From an uncultured Clostridia bacterium (GTDB lineage: Bacteria > Bacillota > Clostridia > Lachnospirales > CAG-274), in contig CANQXR010000005.1 of assembly GCA_947627855.1 (NCBI GenBank), forward strand, positions 1-64,000: DNA of 64,000 nucleotides, in the 5' to 3' direction. The position numbers and the translations under genes were made by a program. The notes beneath the pieces are model-generated. The model was not told the origin of the DNA and made no database searches. It saw only the letters and a list, made by a program, of their open reading frames with translations. Positions 58,498 through 64,000 of this stretch are shown piece by piece (the first letter of the stretch is position 1; each line of letters starts with the position of its first letter).

Positions 58498-61400
58498 TTA
58501 TGCGTGCTGCATGCCCATTTCGGTATTGCGCTCTTTGGGGGCGACTGCTTTTGTTTTGTTTTCGGAAGCGGCTGTGTTCGTACGTCCTTTGGAGGTTATT
58601 CTTGTAAGCTCCGTTATATTCTTCCTTACCACCTTGGTTTCGGCGTCATAGCTCTTTTTGTTTTCCTCCGCTTCGGCATATATGAGAGAATTGCTGCGCA
58701 GTCTGCTCTTTATGTCGTCAACGGCGATGTCATTCATTTTGCCGCACATTTCCTCGGCGAGGGAATTCCGTCCGGCAATACTTTCCGATGAATTACGGTA
58801 AAATTCGTTGGACTTTGAGCCTTTTTTCAGAAAATCCTTTGCAAAGTCATATTCCTTTTTTGCTTTTTCATATTCACGGGACTTTGCTCTGTATTCATTC
58901 ATTTGTTCTTCATAGGCTTCAGAGCTTTTGAACCATTTGCTCGGTTCTGACGGTTTTGACGGACTTTTCATATTTTCCATATTTTTAAGATAATCCGTTT
59001 CAAAAATGAGCGGACGCATAACTCCCTCGTCCTTATATGAAATAACACAGTCGGAGATGGAGGGTCTGCTGTCGGCAGCAAGTCCGTAGGTTCTTCTTGT
59101 CAGTGCGCCAAGCTCATTTTCAAGCATTACTTTGATTTCCGAATCACTCAGATCCTTGTTTCCGGTGGAGCCCTTGTAATAGTCCCTTGCGCTGATGCCG
59201 TTTATGCAGATGGAGTCGATTATTTCGGCGGAAGATGCAGAATTGCTTATGTACTGTAAATCCTTATCCATCATTTTTGCCAGTACTTCCTGACCGCAGT
59301 ATTCCCTTTGCGTATCTGACGTTATTACATCTGTGCCCAAACGGTCAAAGGCGAATTTGAAATCCACAACACAGGGGTCTTTTCCTCTTGCCAGATTATC
59401 GGCATATAAAACGTCCTTTTCAACCTGTGCCTTTGCCATTTCAAGCTTTGCGGCTTCTATTTCGCTTCTCATGGAAGGTATTGTTTCGGAAACGAGCTTT
59501 TCTCTCAGGTCGTTGAATTTTTCGACCTCGCGCAGATTTTCTTCTGCATTGTCATATGCTATGAGATATTCATCTCCTTTTGCTCTTGAGGTTACAACGG
59601 AATATCTTTCCTTTTCCGTAGTACACATTTTCGTCAATTCACCTTTGGCTCTGTTGTAATAGTTTGCGTCCTTCGCCTTTTTCTCCCTATAATAATCGGA
59701 AACCTTGTCTATATAGTTTTCCATGGAGGCTATGTCTTGCTCAAGCCGGGCTTTCATATTATCAAAGCCATTCCGGGCTGCCTTGTCAAGCTTTTCCACA
59801 TAGTCGGAAAGTGTGTTGTCGTCCCAACCGTATGATTCGTTACGGTTTTCCACCTTTTGTTCCCTCAGAAGCTTTCTTTCCTGTTCGTCTGCAAGAAGCT
59901 CTCTTACTTCGGGATATTTTTTGGCGTTTTCCGCAATTTCCTTCATAGCGGGGGTAATGGGAATAACAGTATCGGTTATAAGTCCCTTTATGGTCACATT
60001 TCCGCCGTTTATAAACTCGTCTACGGCTCCGGGTCTTGTTTTTTCCTCCTCAAGGGTGTCAAGAAGCTTTGTGAAAAAGGCGTCATAATTGTTTCTTCTT
60101 TCCCTTTCCATTGAATAATAAGCTGCCATACCGATCTTGCTGCCGGGTGTTACTAAAACTTTGTCGCCCAGTTTGAAGGTGAATTTTTCATTTAAGGTCT
60201 CCTGAGCCTTCTCCTGTTCGTCAAGCACCATTTTTTCTATATCTGTGCGGCCTTTTTCCTTTTCCGGATCATTGCCGGATAAGCCTTTGATATATGCAAG
60301 TCTTTGTTTTGCGGCGTTATATTCCTCAAGGGTGCATCTTTTGCCGGTGACTTTAACATCGGGCATACCTATGAAGCCGCCGGAGTGAACGATGTCTTTT
60401 TCAACAAACTCAGACTTTTTCCGGAAGTCGTCATATATGCTGTTTCTTTTTGCTTCATCTCTGATATCGGCAGCGGTTTTATATACGTTTGCTGTATTTT
60501 TGTCTGCCCATATTTCATCTCTGAGCTCTTTTTCCTTTTGTCCTATTTCTCTGATGGATTTTTCGTATTTTTTATCTATGTCGTCGATTTTTTTATATGC
60601 ATCATCGAGAATGGAACGAACCTCCTCTGCCGCCGGTCTGAGTTTTTCGACATCTCTCTTCATTCCGTCTATAAGGGCATCGTTTTCCGCAACCAGACGT
60701 TCCTTTTCGGCAACGGAGTTTTCAAGGGCTTTTATATATTCTTCTATGGTTGAAAAATCTGACCTTTTTATATTGTTCTTTGTAGGATCGTTTTCCGGTG
60801 TGAAGGTTTCGCTTCTGACATTATATGAGCCGTATTCGATAGGTTCTCCCTCGATGATCTTATCATATCTGCCCTCCAGATTCTTTGCGTCCTTCCACAT
60901 TGAAACAGCCTCGGCAGCCGCTTTCATAGCAGCCTCTTCAAATGACGGTCTCAGTGAATTGTTAAGAATATCCATAACCGCTCTTTGTGCAGCGTAACCC
61001 ACAGGGGTATCCGGAACATTCATTCCTTGATAATGTTTACTCCGTACAATCGTTTCTTCCGCCTTGCTTAAGGCTGCTTCCCTGATTTCCTCAAAGCTTC
61101 TGCCTTCATTTGAATATTTCTCAATAAGGGTCATTGCGCCGTTGAGGACTTTGCTTTGTGCTGCCTTGTCCGCCTTAGCTACAATCCGGTCTATATTTTC
61201 ACTGTCATTTTCAAATTCGGCAACAGCCGTAAGAGCAGCCTGCCTTGAAGCCCTCATAATGTAATTTCTTGCTTCTCTTTTTATATTTTCATCGGTTTCG
61301 TTCTTCATAACGGAATCGAAAGCATCTCTTACGGCATTGTCTATGCCGTGTTCTTTGATTCCGTCTATTCCGTTGCGGACAGATGAATATCTTTCCCGTA

Positions 61401-62841
61401 ATTTAGCCCTGCCAAGCTCTATGTCGTCCTTGAATATTTCCTTTGCGAGCTTTGATATTTTGTAGCCGGAGCTCAGTTTGTCTAAATTATCCGCTTTAAA
61501 CGCAATGTTGGCATTATTTGCAGCGACAATATCTTTTTGTACTTCCGCGAGTTCACTCATTCGCGCGTCTATTTCGGAAATTCTGTCATTGCTTACCTTC
61601 TCTGCGACAGCTTCCCTTATTTCATCTTCGGTTTCGTTTCCCGAAAGCTGTCTGTACCTTTTTTCGCTTTCAAGAGTTTCGCGGTTTTTTTCGGCATAAA
61701 CATCGGAATATGCCTTTACCGCACCTTTAAAATATTCCGAGGCTTCATTGAAGGAGGCTGTGGTGCTCTGAAGATCCTGCTGTATATCATTTATATAATC
61801 CTTGCCTATCAGCTCCTGCACAAATGATGCGGAGTCTGACATATCGGCAGTAGGTCTTTCTTCCCTGTTTAAAATAAATCTGTCAAGGAGACCTTTACGG
61901 CTCTCCCTTTCCCTGTATTCCTCCTGTTCTCTCCTGTAATTCTGAAAGTCGCTTACTCTTGCGCTCAGGGCTTCTTTTATGTCATAGTTTTTGGCTATCT
62001 GCGCCACGGTTTTTGTAAAGGGATCTGCATTGTCAAATTCATTTGTAATACGACCCTTTTGCTGCAAAACCTCGTTTATCCGTACAAGGCTCTCCTCCAC
62101 GGAATAATTTATGTTGTCATCGTTCTTCTCTCCCCCTGCAAGACCATATAAATCAATGCCATTGTCAAGATCGGAAAGAAGGTTATACCTGTCCCTGAGA
62201 CCAAGATAATCGTTAAAGCTGTAACGGCGGTCTGTATTGCCGGCTGCATTTCCCGTGTCCCGCAGAATATCGGACATTTTGTCCAATGAGGATATCATGC
62301 TGCTTCTTTCGGTTTCCGCTTCTTCGGTTTCGCTGCGCAGCTCGTTGTTGCCAAGACTTTCGTTATATCGTCTTGTGCTTTCGTCATATCTTTCCACAAA
62401 ATGGTCAAAATCCATATCGCTGTCGATATAGGGCATATCGGAAAGCTCTCCGCGAAGAGTGGCGGCTCTGTTCTGCTCGGCTCTGATTTGTTCGGCGTTT
62501 TTCTCCGAGTGTTCCCTTAACTCCCGCTTGTATTCCTCTGTGTTTCTTCTTGCGATCTCGTTGTTGTATTCCTCTTCGATCTGCCTTTGTCTTGCCTTGT
62601 CAAGCTCTTCCCTTTCTGCCGAAAGAGCTGCTGTTTCATTTCTGATCTCCACTTCGGTGCGTATGTTTTCTCTTAAAAGATCATCTGCTTTGGCATTTGC
62701 TTCTTCAAGCGCTCTCAGTTTATCCCAGTAGGTATAATTCTCACTGTTATTAACTTCGCTGCGTATCACAAAATCAATACGCTCAAGCTTAATGTTGATC
62801 TCTTCAATTTTTCTTACGTTGTATTTTTTGTTTTCCGGCAT
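58498..62841 (-). CDS. Second giant coiled-coil protein (1447 residues), related to the first at its C-terminus
   Basis: Very rich in Glu, Lys and Arg with long predicted coiled coils (for example residues of about 25-120 and 930-1130). No signal peptide, transmembrane segment, Walker A loop or catalytic motif is visible. Near the end, IDSICINGISARDYYKG, then LSDSEIKVMLENELGAL, then VMRPLIFETDYL and a WFKSSEAYEEQ linker reproduce the order seen twice in the other giant protein (NIYINDKSFYEYFG, QKEAEFTQLLNDEF, GMFRPVSFHE, SGWKKLTASREEKAQ). The start at 62841 has AGGTGG about 7 nt upstream; the ORF start at 62883 lacks a site. A -10 box TATAAT lies at 62951-62946. The 62842-63102 gap holds nothing else recognisable. 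Confidence 0.83.
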   Translation of the reverse strand: MPENKKYNVRKIEEINIKLERIDFVIRSEVNNSENYTYWDKLRALEEANAKADDLLRENIRTEVEIRNETAALSAEREELDKARQRQIEEEYNNEIARRNTEEYKRELREHSEKNAEQIRAEQNRAATLRGELSDMPYIDSDMDFDHFVERYDESTRRYNESLGNNELRSETEEAETERSSMISSLDKMSDILRDTGNAAGNTDRRYSFNDYLGLRDRYNLLSDLDNGIDLYGLAGGEKNDDNINYSVEESLVRINEVLQQKGRITNEFDNADPFTKTVAQIAKNYDIKEALSARVSDFQNYRREQEEYRERESRKGLLDRFILNREERPTADMSDSASFVQELIGKDYINDIQQDLQSTTASFNEASEYFKGAVKAYSDVYAEKNRETLESEKRYRQLSGNETEDEIREAVAEKVSNDRISEIDARMSELAEVQKDIVAANNANIAFKADNLDKLSSGYKISKLAKEIFKDDIELGRAKLRERYSSVRNGIDGIKEHGIDNAVRDAFDSVMKNETDENIKREARNYIMRASRQAALTAVAEFENDSENIDRIVAKADKAAQSKVLNGAMTLIEKYSNEGRSFEEIREAALSKAEETIVRSKHYQGMNVPDTPVGYAAQRAVMDILNNSLRPSFEEAAMKAAAEAVSMWKDAKNLEGRYDKIIEGEPIEYGSYNVRSETFTPENDPTKNNIKRSDFSTIEEYIKALENSVAEKERLVAENDALIDGMKRDVEKLRPAAEEVRSILDDAYKKIDDIDKKYEKSIREIGQKEKELRDEIWADKNTANVYKTAADIRDEAKRNSIYDDFRKKSEFVEKDIVHSGGFIGMPDVKVTGKRCTLEEYNAAKQRLAYIKGLSGNDPEKEKGRTDIEKMVLDEQEKAQETLNEKFTFKLGDKVLVTPGSKIGMAAYYSMERERRNNYDAFFTKLLDTLEEEKTRPGAVDEFINGGNVTIKGLITDTVIPITPAMKEIAENAKKYPEVRELLADEQERKLLREQKVENRNESYGWDDNTLSDYVEKLDKAARNGFDNMKARLEQDIASMENYIDKVSDYYREKKAKDANYYNRAKGELTKMCTTEKERYSVVTSRAKGDEYLIAYDNAEENLREVEKFNDLREKLVSETIPSMRSEIEAAKLEMAKAQVEKDVLYADNLARGKDPCVVDFKFAFDRLGTDVITSDTQREYCGQEVLAKMMDKDLQYISNSASSAEIIDSICINGISARDYYKGSTGNKDLSDSEIKVMLENELGALTRRTYGLAADSRPSISDCVISYKDEGVMRPLIFETDYLKNMENMKSPSKPSEPSKWFKSSEAYEEQMNEYRAKSREYEKAKKEYDFAKDFLKKGSKSNEFYRNSSESIAGRNSLAEEMCGKMNDIAVDDIKSRLRSNSLIYAEAEENKKSYDAETKVVRKNITELTRITSKGRTNTAASENKTKAVAPKERNTEMGMQHA

Positions 62842-63102
62842 ATTTTCCACCTCTCTCAATATAAAATCAAAAACCACGTACAAAAAATCCGAGCGACTGC
62901 TTCTTTCGCCGACATTTTATAAATTCGGCATGGTAGCTTATTATAATTATACCATAATTCGGCTTATCCGAAAAAAAATCTGCGCCAATATATCTGCTGT
63001 TTGTGTCGTTTGACATAAGTCCCGACTGAGGTGGAGCAAAAAAATGCGTATTATAACAATTATTTCCGCAAATACGGCTGAGGACAGCTCCCTTATTGTA
63101 TG

Positions 63103-63888
63103 TCAGGATTTCTTTATCTTCTTATATTCCGTAGGCGACATACCCATATTCTGCCTGAAAGCCCTGTTGAAGGTTCTTATGCTTTCAAAGCCGACTATGC
63201 GGGAAATTTCGGTCATTGTAAAGTCCCCCGACCTTATAAGGAGGGCTGCCTTTTCAGAGCGCACTCTGCCAAGGTAGGTTTTCAGATTCATACCGAATTT
63301 CTGTGAAAATATTCTTGAAATATGATATTTGCTGAGATTGAACCCTTTTGCAAGGCTTTCCCTTGTGAGGGGCTTTGCATAGTTCAGTGATATATAGCTT
63401 ATAAGGCGTGGGACTATATCTCTTGCGGGAACGGAATCACGGCGGTATATGTCAAGAGCCTTATAAAGCTCGGAGAATACAACAAGTGTATAGCCCAGTC
63501 TTTTTTCCGTGGCGGCGGTCTTTCTTATGTGGTCCGCCGAAAAACGCACCTCCTCCGTTATGCTTTCGCTGTGTATTACCGGATTTCCGGCACAGGCATA
63601 TTCAAGGGAGGGAAAAAAGGGGGATATATAGGCGAAGTCCACCAGTATTATAAGCGTATCTGCAATTTTTTGACTGTCCGTATGATAGGAATGCAGAATT
63701 TCGGGAAATATGACAGCCCCTTCGCCCTCCCTTACGCAGTAGTTTTTGCCCGAAACCGATATATGCTGAGAGCCTGAAAAAACATAGAGTATTTCAATAT
63801 ATTTGTGCATATGCTCTCTGAATGAAAGCTCCTTTTTGTTGTTTATAACCGTAAAACCCGACGGCTGTATCTCATAGAAGGGCAGCAT
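63103..63888 (-). CDS. AraC family regulator with cupin-like sensor domain
   Basis: 261 residues. An N-terminal cupin-type sensor (about 15-90, FREHMHKYIEILYVFSGSQHI) is followed by a C-terminal AraC helix-turn-helix pair (about 160-258). It contains LAKGFNLSKYHISRIFSQKFG and GFESIRTFNRAFRQNMGMSPTEYKK, with the family's closing motif. Such regulators usually sense sugars or related ligands and often control the adjacent gene. Here the divergent neighbour begins at 63985. Confidence 0.93.
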   Translation of the reverse strand: MLPFYEIQPSGFTVINNKKELSFREHMHKYIEILYVFSGSQHISVSGKNYCVREGEGAVIFPEILHSYHTDSQKIADTLIILVDFAYISPFFPSLEYACAGNPVIHSESITEEVRFSADHIRKTAATEKRLGYTLVVFSELYKALDIYRRDSVPARDIVPRLISYISLNYAKPLTRESLAKGFNLSKYHISRIFSQKFGMNLKTYLGRVRSEKAALLIRSGDFTMTEISRIVGFESIRTFNRAFRQNMGMSPTEYKKIKKS

Positions 63889-63953
63889 ATAAACACCTCA
63901 CATTCTGACCAATATCCGAAACCTTATGGCTATTATTATACGGCATAAAAATG

Positions 63954-63959
63954 TATAAT
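63954..63959 (+). promoter_or_regulatory. -10 box of the gene at the window end
   Basis: TATAAT lies 25 bp before the start codon. No good -35 box sits at 17 bp, which fits an activator-dependent promoter such as an AraC-type target. Confidence 0.45.
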
Positions 63960-63984
63960 ACAATAAAAAACAGGAGGGGGTTAT

Positions 63985-64000
63985 ATGAAAAGGCTGTTAT
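63985..64000 (+). CDS. Start of a gene cut by the window edge
   Basis: Only MKRLL is visible. AGGAGGGGG lies about 5 nt before the ATG, and Lys/Arg followed by Leu suggests a signal peptide, as for a sugar-binding lipoprotein. This fits the divergent AraC regulator, but identity cannot be determined. Confidence 0.55.

Overview
The window reads as one contiguous stretch of a low-to-moderate GC Bacillota chromosome of clostridial type. Evidence: T-box leaders on ileS and tyrS, strong purine-rich ribosome binding sites, a metG-tatD-yabE gene order like that of Bacillus/Clostridium, a CotJC-type manganese catalase, and an LSm-like Cys-rich small protein of a kind I recall from Clostridia. Two very large secreted pectin-active enzymes ending in dockerin modules suggest an anaerobic plant-polysaccharide degrader of gut or rumen (Oscillospirales-like; species not assignable from sequence alone). 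No rRNA, tRNA, CRISPR array, transposase or prophage was seen.

Layout. 1-4.5 kb: ileS with its T-box leader, then a divergent polysaccharide deacetylase. 4.8-5.9 kb: four tandem copies of a 76-residue HPr-like gene without the catalytic histidine. 6.7-10.2 kb: rhamnogalacturonan-acetylesterase-type SGNH hydrolase with dockerin. 10.4-13.8 kb: SLC13-type permease, MgtC-like protein and MATE exporter. 14.1-17.9 kb: PL1 pectate lyase with dockerin. 18.2-22.4 kb: T-box-controlled tyrS-aroA-rlmD. 22.5-26 kb: a secreted glucuronyl-epimerase-like protein, nth, and ybaK followed by two decayed 315-bp tandem copies of its 3' half. 26-32 kb: DUF3089 lipoprotein, EamA transporter, L,D-transpeptidase, nadB-nadC. 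32-36.6 kb: LSm-like protein, yabE, tatD, metG. 36.9-42.2 kb: a giant unrecognised protein and a CotJC-type catalase. 42.3-46.4 kb: a GT2-GtrA-YfhO operon, matching three-component cell-wall glycosylation systems. 46.8-53.4 kb: lrp-aminotransferase-sirtuin operon, YitT, and an aspartate aminotransferase-dapL operon whose 3' end is tandemly duplicated. 53.6-55.6 kb: an Amt-PII fusion behind a hairpin-rich leader. 55.7-58.3 kb: YjbR-like protein, dinB and tag (DNA repair). 58.5-62.8 kb: a second giant protein that shares a C-terminal module with the first. 63.1 kb to the end: an AraC regulator divergent from a gene cut by the window edge.

Two things stand out. First, a family of very long, nearly perfect intergenic palindromes (stems of 19-46 bp, usually 3-4 nt loops, two or three hairpins per locus, often introduced by the constant octamer CTGCTCGG). 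The arms differ in sequence at each locus, yet each arm matches its own partner almost base for base; the fullest copy (13804-14041) can fold as a four-way junction. Second, two giant cytoplasmic-looking proteins of about 1534 and 1447 residues, 17 kb apart on opposite strands, carry repeated I-Y-I-N-D/G-K/R-type modules and have no function I recognise. Three independent tandem duplications of 260-451 bp show that this chromosome readily duplicates short segments.
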